Under the pieces are notes generated by a model. It was not told the origin of the DNA and did not search any database. It was given only the letters and a program-made list of their open reading frames with translations. 64,000 nt of DNA, taken from assembly GCA_003247575.1 (NCBI GenBank), contig QJZC01000049.1, positions 23,346 to 87,345 on the forward strand. Direction: 5' to 3'. This stretch comes from Pseudomonadota bacterium (GTDB taxonomy: Bacteria; Myxococcota_A; UBA9160; SZUA-336). This document shows, piece by piece, positions 53,251 through 63,534 of this stretch (position 1 is the first letter of the stretch; each line of letters opens with the position of its first letter). Position numbers and translations under genes: made by a program.

Positions 53251-55725
53251 ATGAAACTCGCTGGCCCTTCGTCGCTGCCCGTCTTGTTCGGATGGGTGGT
53301 CCTGTGCTCCACACTTCTCTTGTGTGCCTCGCCCGCCTGGACTCGAGACACCGATCCGCTCAGGAGACCAGACACGCCAGAGGACAAGCTGGAAGAGATC
53401 GTCGTCACCGCGCGAAAGCGCGAGGAGTCGCTCCAGGAAGCACCGATCTCGATCACCACATTCCCCGCCGCGTGGCTCCGGCAGCAGTCCATCCGCGAGT
53501 TCAATCAGCTCTCGATGTCGACTCCTGGGGTTCGGATCGAGAGCGTACCCGGTGCAGGGAACACCTCTCAGGTGACCATTCGCGGAATCTCCCAGCCCGA
53601 CTTCCTGGTCACATCGGATCCCTCGGTGGGGATCTACCTCGACGGCATCTACAGCCCGCGCCTACAGGCCGCGAACCTCGCGTTGCTCGACGTCGAGCGG
53701 ATCGAGGTCCTTCGCGGACCGCAAGGCACACTGTACGGAAAGAACACCCCAGCGGGAGCGATTCGCATTCTGAGCACGCGTCCCGACGGCAAGCTCGGTG
53801 GCTGGGCCCGCGTCGGCTACGGATCGGACCAGCGCATCGAAGCTTCGACTGCACTGGGCTTTCCGCTGCTCGGGGCAGAAGGGGAAACCCTCGCGGGCCG
53901 CATCGCACTGCTCTCCAGCCATCGCGACGGCAGAGTAGACAGTCGGACCACATTGCTTCCAGATGGAACGCTCCGACGTGGTGGCGGAGATCTGGGCGAC
54001 GACCAGTCGCGTGCCCTCAAGCTGGCTCTCCGCTGGCAGCCCTCCGACAGCATCGAGCTGCTGGCACGCGGCTACCGCATGCGGGAGCGAAATCGCAGTG
54101 GAAACCCAGCCATCCTCACCGCATACGAACCGCGCACGGTCACGTCGCAGGTGGTGGATGCCAGCCTGATCGATACCGAGTTCCTCCAGGAGATCGCGGC
54201 CCGCGGAGATACCGACGACGTCTTCCTGAGCCTCTCTCCCAAGGACGACAGCGATGCGCTCGGGGGATCGCTCGAAGCGAGCTGGAACCTTCCCCTGGGC
54301 ACCCTGAGTTACCTGGGCGGTTTGCGCAGTCTGGCGCTCAGTCGGCGTGCGGATCTCGATGGGAGCCCGATCGAAATCGCGTCGAGCGACGAGCGAATCA
54401 AGTCGCGCCAGAGCAGCCACGAGCTGCAGCTGACCGGAGATCTCACGAAGGGGCGGATCGCGTACACCGTGGGCTTGTTCCACTTCGCCGAGCGCGCCTC
54501 CGACGAAAACCAGAGCGCGTTCTCGACCGCCTTCGCCGGGATCGGCGCGCAGAACGTAGGACATCTCGTTTCGAAGATCCGCAGCTATGCCGCCTACGGA
54601 CAAGTCAATGTCGCACTCACGAACCGCCTCAGCGTGACGGGTGGGATCCGTTCCACCTATGAACGGCGCTCGATCTCACGCCGAGTGGAACTCTGCTCGC
54701 GCTTCCTCGGACCCGATTGCCTGCCACTGGTCGATACCGACACGGATAGCCTCGACAGCAATGGGATCTTGGTGCTACGCGCAGGGGGTGGGCATCGCCG
54801 CTTCGATGCCGTCTCGTGGCTCGCCGGGGTCGAGTATCGGCCCAGCTCCGACATGCTGCTCTACGCGAAGGCGAGTCGCGGCTATCGAACCGGTGGGTTC
54901 AACGGTCGTGCCACGAGCGCTTCACAGCTGCGCCCATTCCAGGAAGAGTTCAATACCTCGTATGAGATCGGGCTCAAGTCGGAATGGTTCGACCAGCGAG
55001 CTCGCGCCAACCTGTCCGCCTACTACAGCAAGTACAAGGATCAGCAGTCCGTCAGCATCGAGCAGGTCGAGACCGGTATCGCCACCATCGTTCGCAACGG
55101 AGGCAGCGCAGACATCTCCGGAGGAGAGCTCGAGCTACTCCTACGCCCGATCCCGACTCTCCAGCTCGGCGCCACGGTGGCAGTAAACTACTTCCGCGCG
55201 ACTTCGGGAATCCTTAGCGGCGGGATCCAGTCGCTCTCCAATGGACTCCCGGGGCCGACGCAGACGAGCGACCCGCTGAATGCTCCCATACTCATGTACA
55301 CCCTATCGGCGGACTGGCAGGTCGGCGAGTATCGCCTCGGACGCCTCGGGCTGCGGCTCGACTGGCTCTATCAGAGCACGAACGAAGGCAGCCCGAACAA
55401 CGGCTTCTCCGTGGCCCGGAAGATCGATCCGCGCCTGCCAGGATGCGGGCAGTTCGCACCAGCGGAGCAGAACTGCGAGATCGTTCCCAGCACGAGCGAC
55501 AACGTCGCGCAGGGAGCGTACGGCATCTTGAACGCGCGCTTGACCTTCGAGCTGTCCGACTGGAATGCCGACATCTCGCTGTTCGCACGCAACCTGCTCG
55601 ATCGCAAGTACTTCTCGGGCGGCATCGACCTCGGCGCCGAAGCCGGACTCGGCGTCGTCGTTCGCAGCCCCGGGCCACGCCGATTCGTTGGCCTCGAGGT
55701 CACCTATCGCTTCGGTGGTCAATAG
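53251..55725 (+). CDS. TonB-dependent outer-membrane receptor
   Basis: 824 residues. Sec signal (VLFGWVVLCSTLLLCASPAW), TonB-box-like region EEIVVTARKREESLQEAPIS, plug domain (IRGISQPDFL, VGIYLDGIYSPRLQAANLAL, VERIEVLRGPQGTLYGKNTP), a 22-strand barrel and a terminal strand RRFVGLEVTYRFGGQ. The VVTARKREE wording is typical of large receptor families for siderophores, carbohydrates or other organics; the ligand cannot be told. AGGAGGAC seven bases before ATG 53251. Divergent from DUF1343 and 255 bases from the hybrid kinase. Confidence 0.95.
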   Translation: MKLAGPSSLPVLFGWVVLCSTLLLCASPAWTRDTDPLRRPDTPEDKLEEIVVTARKREESLQEAPISITTFPAAWLRQQSIREFNQLSMSTPGVRIESVPGAGNTSQVTIRGISQPDFLVTSDPSVGIYLDGIYSPRLQAANLALLDVERIEVLRGPQGTLYGKNTPAGAIRILSTRPDGKLGGWARVGYGSDQRIEASTALGFPLLGAEGETLAGRIALLSSHRDGRVDSRTTLLPDGTLRRGGGDLGDDQSRALKLALRWQPSDSIELLARGYRMRERNRSGNPAILTAYEPRTVTSQVVDASLIDTEFLQEIAARGDTDDVFLSLSPKDDSDALGGSLEASWNLPLGTLSYLGGLRSLALSRRADLDGSPIEIASSDERIKSRQSSHELQLTGDLTKGRIAYTVGLFHFAERASDENQSAFSTAFAGIGAQNVGHLVSKIRSYAAYGQVNVALTNRLSVTGGIRSTYERRSISRRVELCSRFLGPDCLPLVDTDTDSLDSNGILVLRAGGGHRRFDAVSWLAGVEYRPSSDMLLYAKASRGYRTGGFNGRATSASQLRPFQEEFNTSYEIGLKSEWFDQRARANLSAYYSKYKDQQSVSIEQVETGIATIVRNGGSADISGGELELLLRPIPTLQLGATVAVNYFRATSGILSGGIQSLSNGLPGPTQTSDPLNAPILMYTLSADWQVGEYRLGRLGLRLDWLYQSTNEGSPNNGFSVARKIDPRLPGCGQFAPAEQNCEIVPSTSDNVAQGAYGILNARLTFELSDWNADISLFARNLLDRKYFSGGIDLGAEAGLGVVVRSPGPRRFVGLEVTYRFGGQ

Positions 55726-55980
55726 CTCGGCCACTCCGACGGACGTACCGTTCGGCAAACGCGCACCCGCGTTGCGCGCCGCCCGCGTGGGTCTCGCAGC
55801 GAGCTGACCACCCCGCTGCACGCCACAGTCGCGTCGCACCCGCGGCTCGTCCAGGCAGCCGCATTCGCACCGCCGAACTGCCTGTGCTCCAAAAGAACGT
55901 GGAGAGCAGCACCGATACGAACCGTCAGGCCTGCCCAACTCTGTTCCGTCGCAGACTGGAGCAGCCTCACCTGAACAGGC

Positions 55981-58900
55981 GTGACGACGAAGACCTCTCC
56001 TCCGAACGTGCTGGCCCTCATCGGCCCCGGCGACATACAGCAACGCCGGTATCTGCTCCTGTGCGGGATTCTGCCGCTGCCTTCGATGGTCGCCTTTGGC
56101 TGCGCGTACTGGTTCGGACTGGCGGGCCCGATCGGAAGCCTGCTCGGAATGCTCGTCTTCGGCGGTCTTCCCTCGTATCTGATCGGGATGGAGCTCGTGC
56201 GCCGCGGACGGCTACACCTGGCCGCCTTCATCCTGATCTCGTATGCCATCGTGGAGCTCGGGTTCGTATCGCTCTACCAGGGCGGAGTCGCCTCTCCAAG
56301 CTTGCACTGGATCGCCGCGCTGCCGGCTGCCGCGGCCTTGATCAGCCGCGCTGCGGCAGCCGTCTCGTGGTCCGGATGCCTGCTGGTCTTCGCCGGCTTC
56401 CTGATGATCGACCTACTTCATTGGCCCACTCCAGCCGGGGTCAGTCAGAGCTTCGTGGAACGCATGACCCTCCCGACCGTGGCCGGTGGTGGGCTCTTCG
56501 CGGTCACGTTCTTCGCGCTCTACGAGCATCTTCAGCAGCGTACGCTCGCAACGCTTCGCGCCACCAACCGCGCACTGATCGCCGCGCGGCGAGAGAGCGA
56601 GCTCGCAAACTCGAGCAAGAGCCGCTTCCTCTCGCGCATGAGCCACGAGCTGCGTACGCCGTTCACGGCGATCCTCGGCTTCAGCGATCTGATGCAGGAA
56701 GACTCCCGTGTCGGCGCCTCGGAGATCGGTCAAGCGCTTTGCGGCCTCAAGCGGAACGCCGAGCACCTCCTCCAGGTCGTGAGCGACCTCATCCGCATCT
56801 CGGAGACCGAGGACGAGAACGTGCCCATCCTCGAGCGCCCGTACGCACCCGCACAGCTGATCGCAGATGTCGGCGACCTGCTTCGGTCGCGCGCGGAGCT
56901 CAAGGGGATCGAGCTCGAGACTCTGTGTAGTCTCGAGGTCCCCGAAGCGCTCGTCTCGGACGCGGGTCGATTGCGGCAGATCCTCATCAACCTGGTGGGA
57001 AACTCGATCAAGTTCACTCAGCAGGGGAAGATCTCGCTGACCTGCGAGACCGATTTCGATGCCAACGAGCTCGTCATCACAGTCGCAGACACCGGCATCG
57101 GCATAAGCGAACAGCAGCAGGCCAGGCTGTTCAGCCCGTTCGTGCAGGCCGATCGGTCGACATCGCGCATCTACGGAGGAACCGGACTCGGCCTGTCGAT
57201 CAGCCAGAACCTGGCGCATGCGCTCGGTGGCAGCATCGACGTACACAGTATCGCGGGTCAGGGTACGACGACGCGCGTGCGACTCCCGATCAAGCTCCCC
57301 GACCCAGCCCATACGCAATCCGCCGATCCATCTCCAGTGGGAATACGGGGCACGGATCTGAGAGGTCTCCGGGTTCTGGTCGTAGACGATACGCGCGACA
57401 ACCGGGTGCTGCTCTGCACCTTGCTGCGACGTGCCGGTGCGCGGGTAGAGGTCGCCGAGGGGGGCGCCGAGGCGATCACTGCTCTCGAGAGTGCGCTCGG
57501 CGCGAACGCCGCTCCAGACCTGATCCTCATGGATCTCCAGATGCCCGAGATCGACGGCCACTCTGCGATGGAACGAATCCGCGAGCAGGGCTTCGGTGGT
57601 CGCATCGTCGCCCTTACCGCGGATGCACTGCCCGAGACGCGCGCACGCTGCCTACGCGAAGGATTCGACGACTTTGCGACCAAGCCGATTCGGCGTGAGG
57701 AGCTCATCGCGCTTGCCGCAGGCAGGGGCCGGCTGGCCCACTCGGAAATCCCTCGCTCTGCAGAGTCCGCGTCCAGATCCGCGTCCGGGTCCCACGAAGC
57801 GGGAGCCGGAACGACCCCAGCCAACCCGGCCCCCAAGGCCTGGGGGCCGCGAGGGCTCTGGCAACGGATCGTCGCGTGCTTCGTGCCGCCGTGCCTCGAG
57901 CACGATCCGAGCAGCCTACGACAGGCGCGCATGGTCATCGAGTCCACCCTGGTTCCGGTCGCTCTGACCCCCATCGCACTCCTGGTCGTGGCCCACTCGT
58001 TCGAACCGGCGGTCCGGTTCCCTCTGATGGCTCTCATGAGCCTGACACCCCCGCTGTGTGTCGCGTTCCTGCTCGCACTTCGCTGCACGGGCTCCATTCG
58101 ATTCTCGGGCTACGGCCTACTGGTCTATGGCGCCTCGATCATCTCCTCGATCGCCGCCTTCTCGGGTGGGATCGGCTCGTTCGCTGCCTCGTGGCTCACT
58201 CTCGTTCCGGTCCTCGCCCTCGCGTGGTTCGGCATGAGGCCGGCCGCCGGCTTCACGGTGGTCGTGCTGGCCCTGTGGACGGGCATCACGCTCCTGGGAT
58301 CGAGCGACGCGCGCAGCGCTGAGTTCAGCGCCGGCATCACCCACGCGGTGAGCCTGGTTTGCTGCACGACCTTCCTGACCGCGCTCGGGGTGATCTACCA
58401 CCGGACCACGGTCGAGGCCACCAACGCCCTCGCGCGCTCCAACCAAGAGCTCTCTCGCGCGCGCGACACTGCCGCGGTTGCCGCCGAGAGCAAGGGGCGC
58501 TTTCTGGCCACGATCAGCCATGAGATGCGAACTCCGGTCGGTGCCATTCTCGGATTCAGCGACATGATCCGCGAAGAGCTCGATTCACCGAAGCACGCCA
58601 GTCTTGCGCTTCGCACCTCACATCTCGAAGGCGTGGAACGGAATGGTCGCAGACTGCTCGAACGACTCGACGATCTGCTCGACCTGGCCAAGATCGAGGC
58701 GGGGAAACTCGAGCTCGAGCCAATGGCCTGCGATCCACGAGAGCTGCTACGCGAGGTGGTGGAGCAGTCCCGATCGCTGGCCGACGCGAACGGTGTCGAG
58801 CTGCAACTGGAGAGCGAAGCTGCGCTCCCGGATCATGTCTCTGCGGACGCGAGCCGCCTGAAGCTCATGCTGAAGCACCTGGTCGCGAATGCGATTCACG

Positions 58901-59643
58901 CCTCGAGCAAGGGCAAGGTGCGGCTTCACGCGCGCTGCGACCTCCAGTCCGAAACCTGGAGCGTGCGCGTGACGGATCAAGGGGCTGGACTTCCGCTTTG
59001 CGAGCAGCGCAGGCTCACCGAGGGCCGCATCGCCCAGAGCGAAGGCGGACTCGGGCTCGCACTCTGCAGCGGCCTCGGCAAGCTGATGCAGGCCGAGTTC
59101 CAGGTCTTCCACACAGAGGAGCTCGGTACGACCATCGAGGTTCGACTGCCGATCGGGCTGAGCGAGCTCGAGATCGCGCTGCTCGGTGCGGACGCCGCGA
59201 CCGCCGAGAAGAGCATCGAGAGTGTCGCGGAGCTACGCCGTGGATGCAGTGTGCTGTTGGTCGAGGACTCCACCGACAACCAGCGGTTGATCCGTCGCAT
59301 GCTCGAGCGCGCAGGTGCGAGCGTAGAGATCGCGAGCGACGGCGTCCAGGCACTCGAAGCCGTCGCTCGAACCGACGATCTCGCGCACTCGTTCGACGCG
59401 ATCCTGATGGACATGCAGCTCCCGGTGCTCGACGGCCATGCCACTACCCGGCAGCTACGGGACCGCGGCTGCAGCATCCCGATCGTCGCCCTGACCGCGG
59501 ATTCCTCCACGGAGGCGCGCAGAGATTGCCTCGCAAGCGGGTGCACGAGCTTCGCCAGCAAGCCGATCGATCGCAAGCGTCTCATCTCGACCCTGTCGCT
59601 GGCGATTCGAACTCACCATGCGAAATTCCTCGAAAACATCTGA
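55981..59643 (+). CDS. Tandem membrane hybrid histidine kinase (TM-HK-REC-TM-HK-REC)
   Basis: 1220 residues built from two copies of the same unit. Copy 1: about six TM helices (30-180), HisKA with SRMSHELRTPFTAILGFSD (His 222), ATPase QILINLVGNSIKFTQ, TGIGISEQQQARLF and GTGLGLSISQ, and receiver LVVDDTRDNR with Asp about 518 in LILMDLQMPEIDGH. Copy 2: TM block ~655-805, TISHEMRTPVGAILGFSDM (His 847), degenerate-looking ATPase (LKHLVANAIHASSKG, VTDQGAGLP, EGGLGLALCSGLG) and receiver VEDSTDNQRL with Asp about 1144 in AILMDMQLPVLDG. The copies likely arose by duplication. Partner regulator and signal unknown; the TonB receptor gene is upstream. GTG 55981 start with only a weak AGG. Confidence 0.9.
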   Translation: MTTKTSPPNVLALIGPGDIQQRRYLLLCGILPLPSMVAFGCAYWFGLAGPIGSLLGMLVFGGLPSYLIGMELVRRGRLHLAAFILISYAIVELGFVSLYQGGVASPSLHWIAALPAAAALISRAAAAVSWSGCLLVFAGFLMIDLLHWPTPAGVSQSFVERMTLPTVAGGGLFAVTFFALYEHLQQRTLATLRATNRALIAARRESELANSSKSRFLSRMSHELRTPFTAILGFSDLMQEDSRVGASEIGQALCGLKRNAEHLLQVVSDLIRISETEDENVPILERPYAPAQLIADVGDLLRSRAELKGIELETLCSLEVPEALVSDAGRLRQILINLVGNSIKFTQQGKISLTCETDFDANELVITVADTGIGISEQQQARLFSPFVQADRSTSRIYGGTGLGLSISQNLAHALGGSIDVHSIAGQGTTTRVRLPIKLPDPAHTQSADPSPVGIRGTDLRGLRVLVVDDTRDNRVLLCTLLRRAGARVEVAEGGAEAITALESALGANAAPDLILMDLQMPEIDGHSAMERIREQGFGGRIVALTADALPETRARCLREGFDDFATKPIRREELIALAAGRGRLAHSEIPRSAESASRSASGSHEAGAGTTPANPAPKAWGPRGLWQRIVACFVPPCLEHDPSSLRQARMVIESTLVPVALTPIALLVVAHSFEPAVRFPLMALMSLTPPLCVAFLLALRCTGSIRFSGYGLLVYGASIISSIAAFSGGIGSFAASWLTLVPVLALAWFGMRPAAGFTVVVLALWTGITLLGSSDARSAEFSAGITHAVSLVCCTTFLTALGVIYHRTTVEATNALARSNQELSRARDTAAVAAESKGRFLATISHEMRTPVGAILGFSDMIREELDSPKHASLALRTSHLEGVERNGRRLLERLDDLLDLAKIEAGKLELEPMACDPRELLREVVEQSRSLADANGVELQLESEAALPDHVSADASRLKLMLKHLVANAIHASSKGKVRLHARCDLQSETWSVRVTDQGAGLPLCEQRRLTEGRIAQSEGGLGLALCSGLGKLMQAEFQVFHTEELGTTIEVRLPIGLSELEIALLGADAATAEKSIESVAELRRGCSVLLVEDSTDNQRLIRRMLERAGASVEIASDGVQALEAVARTDDLAHSFDAILMDMQLPVLDGHATTRQLRDRGCSIPIVALTADSSTEARRDCLASGCTSFASKPIDRKRLISTLSLAIRTHHAKFLENI

Positions 59644-59677
59644 ACTCACCCCCAATTCTGAGTTAGTATGCCTCGGT

Positions 59678-59695
59678 CGATCCTCCAGAGGATCG
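59678..59695. promoter_or_regulatory. 18-base palindrome upstream of sulfatase
   Basis: CGATCCTC (59678-59685), CA, GAGGATCG (59688-59695). A possible -10, TAGTAT at 59664-59669, lies just upstream and another inverted repeat (AACTCA/TGAGTT at 59643-59664) precedes it, which may end the kinase transcript. An operator for the sulfatase is plausible. Confidence 0.4.
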
Positions 59696-59785
59696 GCCGA
59701 CTCGGTGCGGCGCAGCACTGTGTCCCACGCTTCTCGCGACGCGAGAACGAGAGTGAGAGCAAGCGAGAGAGCGAGAGAGGGCTCC

Positions 59786-61621
59786 GTGAGTACGGTTCTT
59801 CAGTATTACTTCCCCGTTGCCTTCGTCAGCTTGGCGGCAAAGCTCTACCTACTCCTGGCATTCGCTCCGGACCTTGGGCCGCTCCAGTGGCTGGAAGCCT
59901 TCGTCGAGGACGTGAGCTTCCACTGCGCGGTCTTCGGAGGCATCACCCTCGCTCTCGCCCTCGCCCGTCATCCGCTTGCTCGGGGCCTGGTTCAGCTCGG
60001 AGCCGCTGCGCTCGGGCTCGTAATCATCTTGTTCGAGCTTGCAGCGATGTCGATGGTACGGAATACAGGCGTCCCCGTGGATCGGCACCTGCTCTACTAC
60101 ACGGCAGAGAATCTATGGATGGTGGCACCGATCATCCTGTCCGAGGTCAACCCCTTCTGGGTGACGTCCTTGGTCGGAGTAGCTACGGCGGGCTGCATTC
60201 TGCGCTTGCGTCGCGCGCTCGGCGAACAGACATTCGCGACCCCGCCGATACCGCCGGCCGTGCTCGTGTGCGTTGGCCTGATCGGGGTCGCACTTCCCCC
60301 GCTCGCGGCTCCACCGGGCTTCGCGAGAGCTGGAGCGGTCGATGCACTCGCCGGCGAATGGCTGTATCCGATCGATCGCCTCGCTCCAGACGAGCCCATC
60401 GATCCACCCTTCCAGGGCGACGGGCAACTCACGGCGGTCCAGGACGCAGCGCCGTACGACCACCTGGTCGTCGTCGCGCTCGAGTCCACCGGAATCTTCG
60501 CGACGAGCCTGCTCCCCGAAGGTCCGCGCACCACTCCCTACCTGGCCCAGCTCCGCGATCGCGGAGTGTGGTTCCCCAACGCGTACACCGTCATGCCTCA
60601 CTCGTCGAAGGCGATCACCTCGATCCTGTGTGGAGTCTATCCCGTCCCCCTCATGCGCGAGCGCGAGGCGCAACCGTCCGGAATTCCCGCACGCTGCCTC
60701 CCAGAGCTTCTGGCACAGCAGGGGTTCGTCACGCGTTACTTCGGGGCGCACTCCGAAACCTACGAGAATCGCGCCCAGCAGACGCGCAACATGGGCTTCG
60801 CAGATGCGATCACGCGCGAAGATCTGGATCCCACCGGCTTCGAAGAGGCGAACTACCTCGCGTTCGAGGACGACATCTTGCTGGATCCCACGAGCGAGTG
60901 GCTCGAAGCCACCGACGGATCACGTAGGTTTGCGTTCTACCTCACCACGACCCCACACCACGCCTACGACACTCCGAGTCGGTACCCTCGCCAAGAGTTC
61001 AGTGCGGACGAGGAACAGAATCGCTACCTGAACTCCGTCTACTATCAGGACCGCTTTCTCGACAAGCTGATCCGACGCTACGCAGCCGCGGGGATTGCGT
61101 CGCGCACCCTCTTCGTCATCGTCGGGGATCACGGCGAGGGATTCGGCGAGCACGGTCGCTCCAAGCACAACTCCGTGATCTATGACGAAGGCCTGCGCGT
61201 CCCGATGCTACTCTACGCAGAAGGGATCCACCCAGAGCGACGGGATGCCATCGTCAGTCAGATCGACATTCCTGCGACGGCGGCGCGGTTCCTCGGCTAC
61301 CGCCTCGAAGGCCGCGACTACCACGGGATCGATCTGTTCTCGAGGACCCCCTCTTCCACCGTTCGCTCCATGTGCTGGTACAACGACCGCTGCTTGGCGC
61401 GCATCACCCGCAGCCGCAAGATCATCTCGCACCTGGGCTTTGGTCCGCCGGAAGCCTTTGTTCTGAGCACCGATCCGCACGAAGAAAGCAACGTGTTCGG
61501 AACTCTGCCAACGGACTCAGAGCAGCTCGAGGAGCTGCAGGCGTGGAAGCGCCGTCTGCTGGACCGCTACGAGCGTTCATACGCAGATCGCGATTCAGTA
61601 CACGCCGCTTCGGTCCCCTAG
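59786..61621 (+). CDS. LTA synthase-like membrane sulfatase
   Basis: 611 residues. Five or so N-terminal TM helices (e.g. YYFPVAFVSLAAKLYLLLAF, LVQLGAAALGLVIILFELAA), then a periplasmic alkaline-phosphatase-superfamily domain: VVALESTGIFATSLL, NAYTVMPHSSKAITSILCG (nucleophile region), FVIVGDHGEGFGEHGRSKHN with metal ligands. Such proteins transfer phosphoglycerol or other head groups to envelope glycans or lipids, or act as sulfatases. GTG 59786 is chosen because GAGAGAGG lies five bases upstream and the TM region follows; the longer frame begins inside the kinase. Its stop shares a CTAG with the convergent phospholipase stop. Confidence 0.88.
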   Translation: MSTVLQYYFPVAFVSLAAKLYLLLAFAPDLGPLQWLEAFVEDVSFHCAVFGGITLALALARHPLARGLVQLGAAALGLVIILFELAAMSMVRNTGVPVDRHLLYYTAENLWMVAPIILSEVNPFWVTSLVGVATAGCILRLRRALGEQTFATPPIPPAVLVCVGLIGVALPPLAAPPGFARAGAVDALAGEWLYPIDRLAPDEPIDPPFQGDGQLTAVQDAAPYDHLVVVALESTGIFATSLLPEGPRTTPYLAQLRDRGVWFPNAYTVMPHSSKAITSILCGVYPVPLMREREAQPSGIPARCLPELLAQQGFVTRYFGAHSETYENRAQQTRNMGFADAITREDLDPTGFEEANYLAFEDDILLDPTSEWLEATDGSRRFAFYLTTTPHHAYDTPSRYPRQEFSADEEQNRYLNSVYYQDRFLDKLIRRYAAAGIASRTLFVIVGDHGEGFGEHGRSKHNSVIYDEGLRVPMLLYAEGIHPERRDAIVSQIDIPATAARFLGYRLEGRDYHGIDLFSRTPSSTVRSMCWYNDRCLARITRSRKIISHLGFGPPEAFVLSTDPHEESNVFGTLPTDSEQLEELQAWKRRLLDRYERSYADRDSVHAASVP

Positions 61622-63396
61622 CCTGCTGACTCCGAGTCTCCTTCAGAATCGAGCGAGACCGGGTCACCCAGCTGGTGCGCGAGAAAGCGAGCCCGCTCGA
61701 GCGCGCGAATCGCCTGCTCTCGGTCTGCGTAGGCATCCGTCGACGCGGCCAGAATGTCGCCCGATCCGTCGCGCAGTCGCCAACGCCAGTGACCCTTCAC
61801 ATCCGGGTGGACCTCAAAGCGAGCCGCTTTCCAGTCCTCTCCGCACGCCCACGCATCACAGCGATTGCGAAGCTCGATATACCGCGATAGGGACTCATTC
61901 GTGGGAAAGCAACGCTCGGTACGCATCCCTGTGTCGGAGTGGCCGGAGAGCTTCGTCGTGTAGCGCCGGGCCCACTCCTCTTGCTTGGGACTCGGCGGCT
62001 CCTGCATGTAAAGCTCCGGATCGCTGGCCGGCAGCGCAGGCCCAGGCAGCTCGAGCGGACAGTCCGTCCGAGCGTGCGTCCGGCTGAGTCGCGGCGCAAA
62101 GCTCGCGGCAGCTGCGTCGCGGGCCGAAAGCGGGGAAAGCTTCAGGCTCTCCTCCAGAAAGCGCAAGATCGAGGTGTGGCTGTAGGTCGTCGAGTCCACC
62201 GTGCCCCGCTCGATCCAGGGCGAGGCCAGAATCGTCGGAACCCGGAAGCCGAGCTGCTCGAAGTCGAAGTCGTAGCTGGGCGACGTCAGATAGGTGCGGT
62301 GATAGCGTCGCGCCTCCTCGCGCATGAACGCGTTCGGCGAGACGGCAGGGTCGGGCTTGACTGCTTTCGGAGGCTCGACGTGATCGTAGAATCCTCCGTG
62401 CTCGTCGTAGGTCACGACGAGCAGCAACTTGTTCCAGAGCGGGGAGTTGCGAAGTGCTCGATACACATCGGCAATCAGCTGGTCCCCGTAGCGCACATCG
62501 TGCGGCGCATGCTGCGAGTTCGCCCTACCTTCCTTTGCGTCTGCATACCTGGGACAGATGAAAGAGTAGAAGGGAAGCTCGCCCCCACTCGCATGCAGCA
62601 GGAACTCCTGCCACGTCCGCTTCGCATTCGGCCTGCCCTTCAGGGAATCGAAGTTGGAAGAGTCGAACAGGTCGAATCCGTACATGGCCCAGTCGCGCCC
62701 CGCGGCATCGATACGATCATAGATCGTGGGAATGCTGAGAACGTCGAACTGCCACGGATTGTAGGTGAGCCCGTCCGAAGTCGCGGCGTGCATGAACAAC
62801 CGGTTCGGCTCGGTAGGACCGGGCACCTCGCTGTGCCAGTGGTCACACACACAGAACTCCTGCGCGAGTGCGTGAATCGCGGGGAGCTGATCTGCGGTAA
62901 AGACCTCCATGACTTCTTCCACGGGGTCGGCTTCTCCCGCCTCTTGCGCCTTGCGCTGCTGCTCTTCCAAGCTGGTTCCATTCCCTCGATACGTTCGCTC
63001 GAGCTCCTTTACGAAGCTCGCGACGAAGCCGCTGTTGCACGCCGGAGTCGTGTGAGGAGCCGCGCCGTTGTAAGGGCTGGTGGGCGAGCCGGAGACCTCG
63101 ACGGTCTGCGTCCCAAAGCGCTGCTCAGTCGCAGCAGGAAAGCTGTGCGAAGGTCCACCGTAGCGACCGCCTGCCGTCTGCTGGGACTTCGGCGTCGCGA
63201 ACTGTGCTCCGAGCTTCGGGGAATAGGCCGGCGAGCTCGGATCCGTAGGATCGACGTGGTTCACGAGGTCGGTGCGCGGATTCCCCTCCGAAGAGACCAC
63301 TCCTTCGACCCCAGGCAGCGACCCGAGCATGTGATCGAAGGATCGATTCTCCAACATCAGTACCACCACGTGCTCGATCTCGCCTATGCGTGACAT
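61618..63396 (-). CDS. Phospholipase C/phosphoesterase with YegP-like (DUF1508) C-terminal domain
   Basis: 592 residues. Bacterial phosphatidylcholine-type phospholipase C superfamily: HVVVLMLENRSFDHMLGSLP at the N-terminus, EFCVCDHWHSEVPGPTEPNR, VTYDEHGGFYDHV and RVPTILASPWIERGTVDS. The last ~65 residues (ARFEVHPDVKGHWRWRLRDG, DGSGDILAASTDAYADREQA) match the small DUF1508/YegP domain, rarely joined to this enzyme. There is no Tat or Sec signal before MSRIGEIEH, unlike many exported relatives; the longer frame upstream is not a signal. GGAGGT five bases before ATG 63396. Substrate, perhaps a phospholipid, is inferred. Confidence 0.88.
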   Translation of the reverse strand: MSRIGEIEHVVVLMLENRSFDHMLGSLPGVEGVVSSEGNPRTDLVNHVDPTDPSSPAYSPKLGAQFATPKSQQTAGGRYGGPSHSFPAATEQRFGTQTVEVSGSPTSPYNGAAPHTTPACNSGFVASFVKELERTYRGNGTSLEEQQRKAQEAGEADPVEEVMEVFTADQLPAIHALAQEFCVCDHWHSEVPGPTEPNRLFMHAATSDGLTYNPWQFDVLSIPTIYDRIDAAGRDWAMYGFDLFDSSNFDSLKGRPNAKRTWQEFLLHASGGELPFYSFICPRYADAKEGRANSQHAPHDVRYGDQLIADVYRALRNSPLWNKLLLVVTYDEHGGFYDHVEPPKAVKPDPAVSPNAFMREEARRYHRTYLTSPSYDFDFEQLGFRVPTILASPWIERGTVDSTTYSHTSILRFLEESLKLSPLSARDAAAASFAPRLSRTHARTDCPLELPGPALPASDPELYMQEPPSPKQEEWARRYTTKLSGHSDTGMRTERCFPTNESLSRYIELRNRCDAWACGEDWKAARFEVHPDVKGHWRWRLRDGSGDILAASTDAYADREQAIRALERARFLAHQLGDPVSLDSEGDSESAG

Positions 63397-63534
63397 GTCG
63401 ACCTCCAGCTTCGCTTCCAGTGACCACCCGAGAGATGCAGCGGGAGCTCCGAGCCCGCGCCCTACCCCGTCCCCTGCTGGTCGTACGGGAAGCGATCCAA
63501 CCTGAGTCCGCCCGAGAGCTCGATCGATGACGAG

